Shown here: in pieces, positions 1 through 7,981 of the stretch
Position numbering within the stretch: position 1 is the first letter of the stretch
Layout of the letters: every line of letters begins with the position of its first letter
Assembly: GCA_051883695.1 (NCBI GenBank)
Contig: JBJEUF010000015.1
Coordinates: 1 to 24,532 of the forward strand
From: UBA11524 sp051883695
GTDB lineage: Bacteria > Bacillota > Clostridia > Christensenellales > Aristaeellaceae
Reading direction: 5' to 3'
DNA length: 24,532 nucleotides
The notes under the pieces: model-generated
Databases searched by the model: none
Told to the model about the DNA's origin: nothing
What the model saw: only the letters and a program-made list of their open reading frames with translations
Position numbers and translations under genes: made by a program

Positions 1-47
1 AAAAACTGCGGGCGCTGATATGGCATGTGCCCTCTCAACGCCCGCAG
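1..47 (-). terminator. Intrinsic terminator of the solute-binding protein gene
   Basis: Read on the minus strand, an approximately 13-bp stem (CTGCGGGCGTTGA pairing with TCAGCGCCCGCAG, one G-U pair) is followed directly by five T residues at the window edge. It lies 35 bases after the stop codon of the solute-binding protein gene, so that gene probably ends its transcript here. Confidence 0.85.
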
Positions 48-82
48 GGTCAGTTCAGGTCAATATCAACGCAGCTTTTGAA

Positions 83-2065
83 TTACTCAGCGGCGACGAC
101 CTCAACCTCAAGCTCGATCTCGGAGGCATTGCCAGCGTAGTCGGTGAGGGTCAGGGTGACGATGTAGTAATCCGGGAAGGAGGTGTCCAGCTCGGAAGCG
201 TCCGCCTCGAGGTTTGCGGAGATGTCCAGACCGTCAACGTCCACCAGCGCCTCGACGAAGGAAGCCCAGTTGATGGACTCGATGTCGGTATCCTGCGCGA
301 TGGTGGGCAGCTCGGCCTTCGCGGTCAGCTCGGGCGCGACGGTGTTCTCAGCGTTGTACATGATGACGGGAACCTTCGCGGAGCCCTGGTTGCCGGACTT
401 GTCGGTGAAGATGGCCTTCGCCTCGTAGGCGCCGATCGTGTTCGCGTCAACGCGGTTCTCGACCTCGTAGGTCGCCAGAGCGGGATCCATCACGCCGTCG
501 AAGCCGTCCTCGGCGCTGAAGTACTGCGTCCAGTCAACGGTGGTCAGGTCGGTGCCCACGGGCAGCACGACCTTGCCGGAAGCCTTGACGGAGGGAGCCT
601 GGTTGTCGTGCAGCTCGTTGGAGCCCAGGATGGCTTCCATCTCAGCCATGGTGTTGGTGAAGTTGGACATGTTGGCCTTGATGGCAACGTCGTAGGACTG
701 CATGCCGTCAAGGCCCTGATAGCCCTTGCCCAGGATGGCATCCCAGGGATCGCGCATGCCCAGCAGGCCGGCGAAATCGTTGGGAACGCACTTCTCGGAG
801 TTGTAGATGAACGCGTCCAGAACCTTCTGGCCATAGACCTCGTTGTCGATGTTCAGACCGTACTTCATGGCTTCGTCGGCAGCGACGGCAGCCTTGTACT
901 CGGACATGTTCTCAACGCCGGCCTTCAGGGAGTAGTAGGTCTCCCAGTAGGTACGGTAGGATTCCAGCGCCAGCTTGGTGGTCTCGGCGTCAACACCCTT
1001 GAGGATGCCGCACACGTCGCCCACGGAGATCACCTGACGGTACTCCTCGGAGTCCGCAGCCAGGCGGTCGGCACGGGGCCAGGGCATGATGGCGATGGAC
1101 TCGCCGCGGGCGGAGCAGGCATCAGCCTGGCCCTTGATGACCCAGATGGGGCAATCGGCGAAGACGCAGGCGCCGCGGCCGAAGTCGTAGCCGGCTTCGC
1201 ACCACTGGGGAACCCAGCCGTCGGAGTACAGGCCGCAGACCTTCATGTAGCCGGCATCCAGCAGCTCCTTGACGTAGGCGACGGCGTCGATGGTCTCCTG
1301 AGAGTCCACCTGCAGGCCGTTCGCGCCGTAGATCGCGCCGCCGTTGGAGTAGGAAGCGGCCAGGGCGGAGAAGCGGTAGTCGGTCTCATAGGCGGCCATG
1401 GTGCTCACCTTGGCGTCCGCGGGAGCGGGGGTGTTGCCGTAGTAAGCGTCGATCTTGGCGAGGTAATCCTTGAAGGTGGACCAGGTCCAGTTGCCCTCAG
1501 CCAGCAGATCCATGGGGTAGATGGTGTTGCCGTTCGCGTCCTTGAGCGCGTCAACCTGCTCGATCATGGTCAGGTTGCACAGCAGCGTGAAGTACTGGTT
1601 GAAGGACTGGTTGTTGTTGATGAAATAGTTGTGGCCGTAGACGGGAGCGGGCAGCATCCAGTCGGCGCCCTCGAAAACGTCGACGTACGCGTCCAGCGGC
1701 TGCAGGATGTTCTGCGCCAGGACGGTGTTCTCGGAGCCGTTCCACATCAGGGCGACGTCACACACGGGGTTGCCGGCCAGCACGGACAGAACCAGCTCGG
1801 AGCGGGTATCCTGCGCGTACTGAACGTACTCGATCTTGACGTTGTGCTTGGCCAGAACCGCTTCCTCGGCGGCGACGCGCAGCAGGCGGTCAGCCTCGTC
1901 GGTCATGGCATAGGCGCCGGTGGTGGTGTCGATGAAGTGGGGATCCAGACCGTTGACCCAGTGGGTGCCCCAGCGGATCACGGTGGGCTCCTCGGCGATG
2001 GAGATGGCGGGCAGCAGGGCCAGCATCATCATCGTGGCGAGCAGCAGGGCGACAAACTTCTTCAT
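83..2065 (-). CDS. Extracellular solute-binding protein (sugar ABC type) with two C-terminal Ig-like domains
   Basis: This 660-residue secreted protein starts with a classical signal peptide (MKKFVALLLATMMMLALLPA, then ISIAEE). It continues as a large family-1-type solute-binding domain to about residue 480. Two beta-rich repeats resembling bacterial Ig-like/DUF5011 modules follow (about 487-572 and 576-658), both with a TD.(S/A)GN motif. The start at 2065 is chosen because GGAGGAGG lies 8 bases upstream; an in-frame extension to 2122 would put residues before the signal peptide. There is no lipobox cysteine after the hydrophobic stretch, which is unusual for a Gram-positive binding protein. 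No permease or ATPase genes accompany it: it has its own promoter and terminator, so it would work with a transporter encoded elsewhere. The neighbouring GH43/GH35 operon suggests a sugar ligand, but the ligand is not readable from the sequence. Confidence 0.85.
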   Translation of the reverse strand: MKKFVALLLATMMMLALLPAISIAEEPTVIRWGTHWVNGLDPHFIDTTTGAYAMTDEADRLLRVAAEEAVLAKHNVKIEYVQYAQDTRSELVLSVLAGNPVCDVALMWNGSENTVLAQNILQPLDAYVDVFEGADWMLPAPVYGHNYFINNNQSFNQYFTLLCNLTMIEQVDALKDANGNTIYPMDLLAEGNWTWSTFKDYLAKIDAYYGNTPAPADAKVSTMAAYETDYRFSALAASYSNGGAIYGANGLQVDSQETIDAVAYVKELLDAGYMKVCGLYSDGWVPQWCEAGYDFGRGACVFADCPIWVIKGQADACSARGESIAIMPWPRADRLAADSEEYRQVISVGDVCGILKGVDAETTKLALESYRTYWETYYSLKAGVENMSEYKAAVAADEAMKYGLNIDNEVYGQKVLDAFIYNSEKCVPNDFAGLLGMRDPWDAILGKGYQGLDGMQSYDVAIKANMSNFTNTMAEMEAILGSNELHDNQAPSVKASGKVVLPVGTDLTTVDWTQYFSAEDGFDGVMDPALATYEVENRVDANTIGAYEAKAIFTDKSGNQGSAKVPVIMYNAENTVAPELTAKAELPTIAQDTDIESINWASFVEALVDVDGLDISANLEADASELDTSFPDYYIVTLTLTDYAGNASEIELEVEVVAAE

Positions 2066-2164
2066 AGGGGTTGCCTCCTCCTCTTTGGCGGATGGGTACA
2101 TCCGCCTGATTAACTTATCCATCCGATACGACCGGAAGGAAACGCATGGACACAGAATACACAG

Positions 2165-2202
2165 CCCGGAAGGGATCGCCCTTTCCGGGTAGAATGCATT
2201 CT
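2165..2202 (-). promoter_or_regulatory. Hairpin and 12-bp palindrome in the leader of the binding-protein gene
   Basis: Just downstream of the predicted transcription start lies a perfect palindrome, AGAATGCATTCT (2191-2202). Next to it is a hairpin, CCCGGAAGGG / CCCTTTCCGGG (2165-2189), with a 4-nt loop. The palindrome is placed like a repressor operator and the hairpin could stabilise the leader RNA. The function is inferred from position only. Confidence 0.45.
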
Positions 2203-2223
2203 CTCTGCCCGTTTGTTAATGAC

Positions 2224-2252
2224 ATTTTACATGAATTTGGCGGATTTGTCAA
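2224..2252 (-). promoter_or_regulatory. SigA-type promoter of the solute-binding protein gene
   Basis: On the minus strand a perfect TTGACA (2247-2252) is followed after 17 bases by TAAAAT (2224-2229). The predicted start near 2217 gives a leader of about 150 nt before the ATG at 2065. Confidence 0.8.
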
Positions 2253-2259
2253 TAGATAT

Positions 2260-2300
2260 GCGACAGAATTTGTCGCTATTATCTTAAAGTAAAACGTTTT
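2260..2300 (-). promoter_or_regulatory. Two operator-like palindromes upstream of the -35 box
   Basis: GCGACA/TGTCGC (2260-2265 and 2271-2276) is an inverted repeat about 8 bp upstream of the -35 box. AAAACGTTTT (2291-2300) is a perfect palindrome with the central CG typical of LacI/CcpA-family sites. It matches the core of a cre site but not its outer bases. Binding of a sugar-responsive LacI-type regulator is an inference. No regulator gene is present in the window. Confidence 0.45.
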
Positions 2301-2345
2301 CGCGAGCAAATCCGCAGAATTGTATGCAAAAGACGATAATATACA

Positions 2346-2381
2346 TTGAAAAAGAACAGGCGCAGAAGCTGCACCTGTTCT
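2346..2381 (-). terminator. Intrinsic terminator of the GH43-GH35 operon
   Basis: On the minus strand, arms AGAACAGG(T)GCAG and CTGC(G)CCTGTTCT (2353-2381) form a 13-bp stem broken by one mismatch around a 3-nt loop, followed by a run of T residues. It lies 40 bases after the GH35 stop codon. Confidence 0.85.
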
Positions 2382-2421
2382 GAGTAAATTTGTGCAAGAA
2401 AATGGGTAAGTGTGTGACTTT

Positions 2422-4164
2422 TCAGCCAAGGTCGGGCGCATCGCGCAGGAAGGCCCGTCCGGCCTTGCCCTCGGTTTCGAGGATGAGCAGGGTGTTCTCG
2501 CCCTTTTTGAGCAGCGGCGCGGGGATGTACAGGCGCTTCTGCGGGCCGATCTCCCAGAAGCGGCCCAGGCAGAAGCCGTTCAGCGTGACGGTGCCCTTGC
2601 CCCAGCCGGGGAGCTCCAGCCAGGTGTCGGCCGGCTCATCCACGGTGAAGGTGAGCTGATGTACGGCGGGCACGCCTGCGGGCGCCTTGCCCACGGGCCG
2701 GAAGGAGGCCATGACCTGCTCGTCGCAGACGAACATGTTCCAGCCGAACTTCTGATGATCGTTGATGACCACGCCGCTGTCGATGCCCTTGCGCTGATGC
2801 TCCAGCTTGAAGGAGTAGTTCACGCGGCCCATGTTCTCCATCAGGATCTCCAGGCGCGCGCCCCTGCGCACCGGGACGGCGGGCTTGAATTCGTGGGCCT
2901 GCTGCAGGTCGTGGTCGTACAGGGTGGCGATGATTTCGCCGTCCAGCAGGATGACCGCGCGATCGTTGGCGGAGACCAGCTGGATTTTGCGCAGCTCGTC
3001 CTCATTGGTCAGCACGGTGCTGTAGAGGGTATAGCCGTAGTTCTGTCCCAGGCGTTCCATGGACATGGGGCAGACGCTGTAGACGCTCCTGTCCCGGGTC
3101 AGCAGCTGGCACAGGGGAGCGCCGGCAGCCTCGGTGGCCTCGCCGTAGGCGCGGCGCGGAATCTCCGGAATGTCGATCACCGGCGCGGGGCCCCTGCGGG
3201 CTTCAATGGCGGCCTTGAACAGGCGGTACTTCTCGGTGATGCGTCCGTCCTCGGTCAGCAGCGCGTCGTAGTCGTAGCTGGTCACGTCCGGCGTGAGACG
3301 GTCGTAGTAGTTGGAGCCGTTCATCAGCCCGAAGGACGTGCCGCCGTGGAACATATAGATGTTGACGTGCCCCATGTCCAGAATATCGGCGAAGTCCTTC
3401 GCGGAGGCAGCGGCGTCGGTATGGGCGTGCTTGCCGCAGCCCCAGTGGTCGAACCAGCCGCACCAGAATTCCATGCACATCAGGGGCGTGATGCCCATTT
3501 CCTTCATGTAGCCGAAGCGCTCGTGGGCATGAGAGCCGAAGTTGCCGGTCTGGAACACACCCTCGCACTTGCCGCAGGCGAGCATATCATGCTCCGGGCC
3601 GTCGGAGGTGACGAGGGGCACGTCGATGCCGCGCTCGATCATGCCGTCGCGCAGCTTCTGCAGGTATTCCTTGTCATCGCCGTAGGAGCCGTACTCGTTC
3701 TCCACCTGCATCATGATGATGGGGCCGCCATGGGTGATCTGCAGGGGCGCGAGGCGGGGCAGCAGCTCGTCGAAATAGGCGAGGAATTCCTTCATATAGG
3801 GTTCGTAGCAGCAGCGGAAGCGCATGCCGTCCTGCGCCAGCAGCCAGGCCGGGAAGCCGCCGAACTCCCATTCGGCGCAGATATAGGGCGAGGGGCGGAT
3901 GATGACCCACAGCCCCAGCTCCTGGGCGATGCGGATGAACCGGCACACATCATGGTCGCCCTCGAAGTTGAACTCCCCCCGGTTCGGCTCGTGGAAGTTC
4001 CACGGGATGTAGGTTTCCACCGTGTTGCAGCCCATGGCCTTGAGCTTGAGCAGCCGGTCGCGCCAGTATTCGGGCACTACGCGGAAATAGTGGATGGAGC
4101 CGGAAATGACCTGAAACCGTTCGCCGTTCAGGTAGAAATCGTCCTTGATCTCGAACTTGCCCAT
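2422..4164 (-). CDS. Glycoside hydrolase family 35 (beta-galactosidase-like)
   Basis: This 580-residue protein has no signal peptide and is therefore probably cytoplasmic. It shows the GH35 (beta/alpha)8 barrel at the N-terminus: SGSIHYFR near residue 21, TYIPWNFHEP near 51, and RPSPYICAEWEFGGFPAWL near 90. The acid/base glutamate motif is QVENEYG (E157) and the likely nucleophile is E232 in CMEFWCGW. C-terminal jelly-roll domains follow (about 350-580). The family removes terminal beta-linked galactose from oligo- or polysaccharides. A ribosome binding site, GGAGGAT, precedes the ATG. The gene is second in an operon, 36 bases after GH43, and is followed by a terminator. Length is normal for bacterial GH35. 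The family assignment is firm; the exact sugar and linkage are not. Confidence 0.9.
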   Translation of the reverse strand: MGKFEIKDDFYLNGERFQVISGSIHYFRVVPEYWRDRLLKLKAMGCNTVETYIPWNFHEPNRGEFNFEGDHDVCRFIRIAQELGLWVIIRPSPYICAEWEFGGFPAWLLAQDGMRFRCCYEPYMKEFLAYFDELLPRLAPLQITHGGPIIMMQVENEYGSYGDDKEYLQKLRDGMIERGIDVPLVTSDGPEHDMLACGKCEGVFQTGNFGSHAHERFGYMKEMGITPLMCMEFWCGWFDHWGCGKHAHTDAAASAKDFADILDMGHVNIYMFHGGTSFGLMNGSNYYDRLTPDVTSYDYDALLTEDGRITEKYRLFKAAIEARRGPAPVIDIPEIPRRAYGEATEAAGAPLCQLLTRDRSVYSVCPMSMERLGQNYGYTLYSTVLTNEDELRKIQLVSANDRAVILLDGEIIATLYDHDLQQAHEFKPAVPVRRGARLEILMENMGRVNYSFKLEHQRKGIDSGVVINDHQKFGWNMFVCDEQVMASFRPVGKAPAGVPAVHQLTFTVDEPADTWLELPGWGKGTVTLNGFCLGRFWEIGPQKRLYIPAPLLKKGENTLLILETEGKAGRAFLRDAPDLG

Positions 4165-4200
4165 GCGTGTATCCTCCGTATATTATAATGAAAGATTTGT

Positions 4201-5064
4201 TCACTTCCTGCGCAGCAGGCCGTCCTCCTCGATGACCTCGAAGAAGATAGGCCGCTCCAGCAGGTGGGTGTTGGGGCTGTGGAGCGCCATCATCAGCTTG
4301 CCTTCCCGGGTGCGGAAGATCATGCCGTGCCCGCCGTCCTTCATGAACAGGGGCTGCACCTGACGGAATTCGCCGGTGATTTCGCCGTTTTTGCTGACAG
4401 CCAGCCCCTGCGTATAGCCTTCGGCAGAGAAGGCGGCCCAGAGCAGCAGGAGTGTGCCGTCCTCCGTACGCCACATGAAGGGGCCGTCGGTCACGAAGGA
4501 GGGCTTGCCCTGCACGGGGCGGCCGGGGATGATCCAGTCCGCCTCGGAGGCGGTGAAGAGCAGACGCGGTGCTCCGGCAGGCGCGGACAGCGCATCGTTC
4601 AGGGGCATCGCCCAGATTTCGCCGTCGATGGCCTGCACCCACTCATGGCAGAAAACGATCCACGGGCACCCCTCGCGGTCGACATAGAACGTGCCGTCCA
4701 GACACTCCCAGTGATGGGGCGTGATCGGCCCCTCGGAGTGGGGCCTGAAGGGGCCGAGCGGGTTGTCCGCCTTCAGGATGGCGGTGCCGCGGCACATGTC
4801 GTCCTTCTTGAAGGACGCGAACATGTAGAATGCGCCCTTCCACTTGTGCACCTCGGGCGCCCAGTAATGCTTCGTGGCCCAGAAGGTGCCGTCGTTGTGG
4901 AAAACCTCCACGGGCTCCGACCAGCTTTCAAGGTCATCGCTCACATAGGCATCGAAGCCGTCTGCCTCGTCCCAGCAGGTTGCGCCGCGCGTGCCGTAGA
5001 GGTAGTACTTCCCATCGTCCAGCAGGACATAGGGATCCCGGATGTTGATGTCGCTCAGTTTCAT
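4201..5064 (-). CDS. Glycoside hydrolase family 43 protein
   Basis: The 287-residue protein has the five-bladed beta-propeller signature of GH43. It opens with IRDPYVLLDDGKYYLYGT (putative general base D10), then WAPEVHKWKGAFYMFASF near 68 and LDGTFYVDREG near 122 (putative pKa-tuning D123), followed by VTDGPFMWRTEDG. Family members are mostly beta-xylosidases, alpha-L-arabinofuranosidases or arabinanases. There is no signal peptide, so it probably acts on imported oligosaccharides. The ATG at 5064 is chosen for the AGGAGG 8 bases upstream. The reading frame stays open to 5220, but that extension crosses the promoter and the upstream gene's terminator. It is the first gene of an operon with GH35. 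The substrate cannot be fixed by eye. Confidence 0.88.
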   Translation of the reverse strand: MKLSDINIRDPYVLLDDGKYYLYGTRGATCWDEADGFDAYVSDDLESWSEPVEVFHNDGTFWATKHYWAPEVHKWKGAFYMFASFKKDDMCRGTAILKADNPLGPFRPHSEGPITPHHWECLDGTFYVDREGCPWIVFCHEWVQAIDGEIWAMPLNDALSAPAGAPRLLFTASEADWIIPGRPVQGKPSFVTDGPFMWRTEDGTLLLLWAAFSAEGYTQGLAVSKNGEITGEFRQVQPLFMKDGGHGMIFRTREGKLMMALHSPNTHLLERPIFFEVIEEDGLLRRK

Positions 5065-5101
5065 GGGAGGGACCTCCTGATTCTGTTTACGGTCTGGGAT
5101 G

Positions 5102-5138
5102 CTGCTATCAGTATAGCAGAGTTGCGCAGGAAAAGCAA
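5102..5138 (-). promoter_or_regulatory. Promoter of the GH43-GH35 operon with an operator-like palindrome over the -10
   Basis: TTGCTT (5133-5138) and TATACT (5110-5115) are 17 bases apart on the minus strand. A perfect inverted repeat, CTGCTAT-CAGT-ATAGCAG (5102-5119), covers the -10 box and start site. This is a classic repressor position. The promoter call rests on the sequence; repression is inferred. Confidence 0.7.
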
Positions 5139-5153
5139 TCGCTGCGGCGTATG

Positions 5154-5177
5154 AAAAAAGCTCCCGGGGGCGGGAGC
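5154..5177 (-). terminator. Intrinsic terminator of the TIR gene
   Basis: On the minus strand GCTCCC / GGGAGC (5160-5177) closes a GC-rich hairpin, followed by six T residues (5154-5159). It lies 6 bases after the TIR gene's stop codon and separates that gene from the GH43 promoter. Confidence 0.85.
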
Positions 5178-5183
5178 GGGGGA

Positions 5184-6644
5184 TTATTCGGACTTGCATT
5201 TGAGAACCTTGCCGCGCCATTTCAGCCTGTAGCGCTTTCCGGCAGCCACCTGGAAGGAACAGTTGAATAGGCTGCTGAATGAGATGCCAAACATAATGAA
5301 AGTGACGGTGAACAGTATTTCACAGAGCATCGTCAATAAAATAGTTACATCTTTGGATACCATGTCAGGCGCTATGACGCCCAAAACGATACCTGCTGCA
5401 AGGCAGATGAGTGTGATGATCCCCCAGAGGATACGCTTCTTCTTCTGCTTAGCCTGAAGACGGGGCATGTCATCCGGCCCGATCCAAAGGACATCGTATT
5501 CGGCGGGCAGGGGAACGCGGACGGTTTTGCCCCATGCGACGCTGGCCAGAATGGTTTTCCTGTCGCTGTCGTAGACCTTCCAGTCGCTGGGAATGGTTTT
5601 CCATGACGGATGGGGTTCCGGGAAGGTGAGGTCGATATGGTATTCCGTGCTGATGGGCGGTGCTTCGACCGGCGGCTTCGCCTGCTGCCTGTCCTGCTCT
5701 TTTCCCGGCTTCCCGGTGCTTTTTGCGACCGGCTTCTCCTCCTTCTGCACGCCGAGGACTTCCAGCAGCGCCTGTGCGGCGTTGAGGCGGGTCATGTCCA
5801 GCCCCTGCAGGTGACGCATGAGGAAGGGCGCGGGCAGCTTTTCGGCGGGAAGGTGGTTGTAGAGCAGGGGAATCAGCCGCTTGCTCCTGTCCGCATCCGC
5901 CAGTGCGAGAAAGCGCGACCATTCGCTGCGCACCCAGGTGCTGTTCAGGCAGGATGTGTCGGAGCAGATGACAAGCATCGTCCGGGCGGTGCGCAGGGCA
6001 TGGCAGATGCCGGCTTCGTAGTTTGCCCCGGCGACGGATTGCAGGGATTCCGGCGCGAAAAAGGTGCGGATGCCGTTCTCCTTCAGGAAGTGATACAGGT
6101 TCGTCGCCTCGATGAAGTCCTTTGTATACTCGCTGCTGCCGGGCTTGGTGGTCTTGTGGCAGAGGAAGACGTCATAGGGCTTGACGGTGGCGGTCAGCTT
6201 GTTGATGGCAAGCTGCGTTTCGTCGATGTAGGCCGCGTCGCGCCGGTACTGCGCGGCGACTTCCTCCGGCGCATACCGGCAGGCGCGCTGAAAGTCCGGC
6301 TCCTCCTGCATGAGGCTGGTGCGGATGATGTGTACCACCGGATGGCGGAGGCCTGTGGCTTCCTCCTCCACATATTCCATGCCGTAATGGCTCAGCAGGC
6401 GGCCCCAGAGGGCTTCATGCTCGTTGGGGGACTCCTGAAGCACCTGCATGTAATGCTCCTCCGCCCTGTCGAAGGCGCGATCCAGCCGCAATTCATTGGC
6501 ACGCTGCAGGGTTGTCAGCGCATTTCCCGTGGCCTGGGGGCGGGCAACCGGCACGCTGCAGGCCGGACACTCGAAGACAAGACAGTTGTCAGGAAAGACG
6601 AAGGTATATCCGCAGCGGGTACACTTGTGTACAAAGGGAGTCAT
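5184..6644 (-). CDS. Zinc-ribbon, TIR-domain and two-transmembrane protein
   Basis: This 486-residue protein is modular. An N-terminal zinc ribbon has CxxC pairs C8/C11 and C26/C29. A helical, TPR-like stretch follows (about 42-90), with acidic and aromatic residues. A TIR domain spans about 156-300 (YDVFLCHK, then GIRTFFAPESL, NYEAGICHAL, RTMLVICSDTS, NSTWVRSEWSRF). E210 in NYEAG sits where the catalytic glutamate of NADase-type TIR domains is found. A basic/proline-rich linker and a beta-rich segment (about 334-395) lead to two transmembrane helices (about 405-427 and 433-456). TIR domains bind or cleave NAD+ in defence and signalling. Here the membrane anchor and zinc ribbon suggest a regulated membrane-associated sensor. 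It is monocistronic, with its own promoter and terminator. AGGAGG precedes the ATG. The role is unknown. Confidence 0.8.
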   Translation of the reverse strand: MTPFVHKCTRCGYTFVFPDNCLVFECPACSVPVARPQATGNALTTLQRANELRLDRAFDRAEEHYMQVLQESPNEHEALWGRLLSHYGMEYVEEEATGLRHPVVHIIRTSLMQEEPDFQRACRYAPEEVAAQYRRDAAYIDETQLAINKLTATVKPYDVFLCHKTTKPGSSEYTKDFIEATNLYHFLKENGIRTFFAPESLQSVAGANYEAGICHALRTARTMLVICSDTSCLNSTWVRSEWSRFLALADADRSKRLIPLLYNHLPAEKLPAPFLMRHLQGLDMTRLNAAQALLEVLGVQKEEKPVAKSTGKPGKEQDRQQAKPPVEAPPISTEYHIDLTFPEPHPSWKTIPSDWKVYDSDRKTILASVAWGKTVRVPLPAEYDVLWIGPDDMPRLQAKQKKKRILWGIITLICLAAGIVLGVIAPDMVSKDVTILLTMLCEILFTVTFIMFGISFSSLFNCSFQVAAGKRYRLKWRGKVLKCKSE

Positions 6645-6682
6645 GGTGCGCCTCCTCTGTATGAAATGAAAGGTGTGATCCG

Positions 6683-6711
6683 ATTATAGCACGTCCGGCG
6701 CTGACTGTCCA
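6683..6711 (-). promoter_or_regulatory. Promoter of the TIR gene
   Basis: TGGACA (6706-6711) and a perfect TATAAT (6683-6688), 17 bases apart, lie on the minus strand. A TG one base upstream makes it an extended -10. The start site is predicted near 6676, about 32 bases before the ATG. No convincing promoter for the divergent plus-strand gene was found in the same interval. Confidence 0.8.
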
Positions 6712-6821
6712 GCGACGCAACGGAATTCTGTAAAGGCAGGGCGGTTTTTGTCTGGCGCGGGGCAGGGATTTCCCGGCTTGTGTCGAATCCTACGACGAGA
6801 TGCATCTGGAGGTGCGCTGAA

Positions 6822-7958
6822 TTGAACACACGTCAATACTGGTTGAATACGATGCAGCGGATTGCCGGCCCGGTTCTGCGGGCGCTGGCGGAGGATCGCC
6901 TGGCGGAGCGGATGCCCATCGAGAGCAAATCGCCCCGGGAGGATCGGGCGCAGTATACCTATCTGGAGGCCTTCGGGCGGACGCTGGTGGGCATGGCTCC
7001 ATGGCTGGAGCTGGAGGGCCTGACGGGCGAGGAGGCGGCGCTGCAGGCGGAATACCGCGCCCTGGCGCGCCGCGCGATGCACAACGCCGTCACGCCCGGC
7101 ACCCGGGACTGCATGAACTTCTCCGCCGGATATCAGCCCATTGTGGACGCGGCGTTTCTGGCTCATGCGATTCTGCGATCCCCCCGGCAGCTCTGGGACG
7201 CGCTGGAGGCCGCGGATCAGCGGAACCTCATCGCCCGCATGAAGGAAACCCGGACCCGCAAGCCCTATGCCTGCAACTGGCTGCTCTTTGGCGCGATGAT
7301 CGAGTGCTTCCTGTACAGGGCGGGCGAAAGCGACTGGGATCGGATGCGCGTGGATTATGCCGTCCGCCAGCATTTTGACTGGTATCTGGGGGACGGCTTC
7401 TTTGGGGACGGCCCGGATTTCCACATGGATTTCTACAATTCCTATGTCATTCAGCCGATGCTGATCGACGTGCTGCGCACCGTGGGCCATGAGGAGGAGG
7501 ACTGGCAGCGACTGCTGCCCCGGGCGGAGCGCTACGGCGCACGGTACGCGGCATTTCTGGAGCGTCTGATCGCGCCGGACGGCTCCTATCCGGTGCTGGG
7601 CCGGTCGAGCGCGTACCGGTTCGGGTGCTTCCAGATGCTTGCGCAGGCGATGCTGCAGAAGCTGCCGGATACGGGGCTGTCTCCCGCGCAGGCGCGGTGC
7701 GGACTGACGGCGGTGCTCCGCCGGGTGATGGCCTTCGACAATTTCGATGCGGAGGGCTTCCTGCGCATCGGCGTGTGCGGCTCCCAGCCGGACATGGGCG
7801 AAGCGTACATCTCCACCGGCAGCCTGTACCTGTGCACGGCGGTGTTCCTGCCCCTGGGGCTGCCGGAGACGGACGCGTTCTGGACTGCGCCGGATGCGAT
7901 GTGGACGCAGGCGAAGATGTGGAGCGGCGCGCCCATGAGCGCGGAGCATGCGATCTGA
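6822..7958 (+). CDS. DUF2264 family protein, first gene of the uronate-polysaccharide cassette
   Basis: The 378-residue product matches the DUF2264 family by its start (NTRQYWLNTMQRIAGPVL), by FGDGPDFHMDFYNSYVIQPML near residue 205, and by GSSAYRFGCFQ-like motifs later. Members are alpha/alpha-toroid-like proteins often encoded in bacterial polysaccharide utilisation loci; no reaction is firmly established to my knowledge. A TTG start at 6822 is chosen because GGAGG lies 9 bases upstream and the family similarity begins there. A GTG at 6780 in frame has no clear ribosome binding site. There is no signal peptide. It is followed 23 bases later by the heparinase-like gene, so the two are probably co-transcribed. 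Confidence 0.8.
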   Translation: MNTRQYWLNTMQRIAGPVLRALAEDRLAERMPIESKSPREDRAQYTYLEAFGRTLVGMAPWLELEGLTGEEAALQAEYRALARRAMHNAVTPGTRDCMNFSAGYQPIVDAAFLAHAILRSPRQLWDALEAADQRNLIARMKETRTRKPYACNWLLFGAMIECFLYRAGESDWDRMRVDYAVRQHFDWYLGDGFFGDGPDFHMDFYNSYVIQPMLIDVLRTVGHEEEDWQRLLPRAERYGARYAAFLERLIAPDGSYPVLGRSSAYRFGCFQMLAQAMLQKLPDTGLSPAQARCGLTAVLRRVMAFDNFDAEGFLRIGVCGSQPDMGEAYISTGSLYLCTAVFLPLGLPETDAFWTAPDAMWTQAKMWSGAPMSAEHAI

Positions 7959-7981
7959 ATAAAGGAAGGAGGCAGCTGACC

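Larger units (their letters stand above)
2066..2421. other. Intergenic region (356 bp) before the binding-protein gene
   Basis: No coding gene is seen here. It contains the terminator of the GH35 gene (2346-2381), two upstream palindromes, the promoter, the leader palindrome and hairpin, and the ribosome binding site (2074-2083). It is more AT-rich than the flanking genes, as expected for a regulatory region. Confidence 0.7.

Noticed and set aside
20..2113. A 697-codon plus-strand open frame opposite the binding-protein gene
   Set aside because: It is a GC-rich antisense shadow. The minus-strand frame has a signal peptide, ribosome binding site, promoter and terminator; this frame has low-complexity V/G/D-rich translation and no start signals.
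2410..4188. A long plus-strand open frame opposite GH35
   Set aside because: It is antisense to a gene with clear GH35 catalytic motifs, and its translation shows no family similarity.
6780..6821. GTG start of the DUF2264 gene at 6780
   Set aside because: It has no clear ribosome binding site, and the added residues do not resemble the family start. The TTG at 6822 has GGAGG at proper distance.
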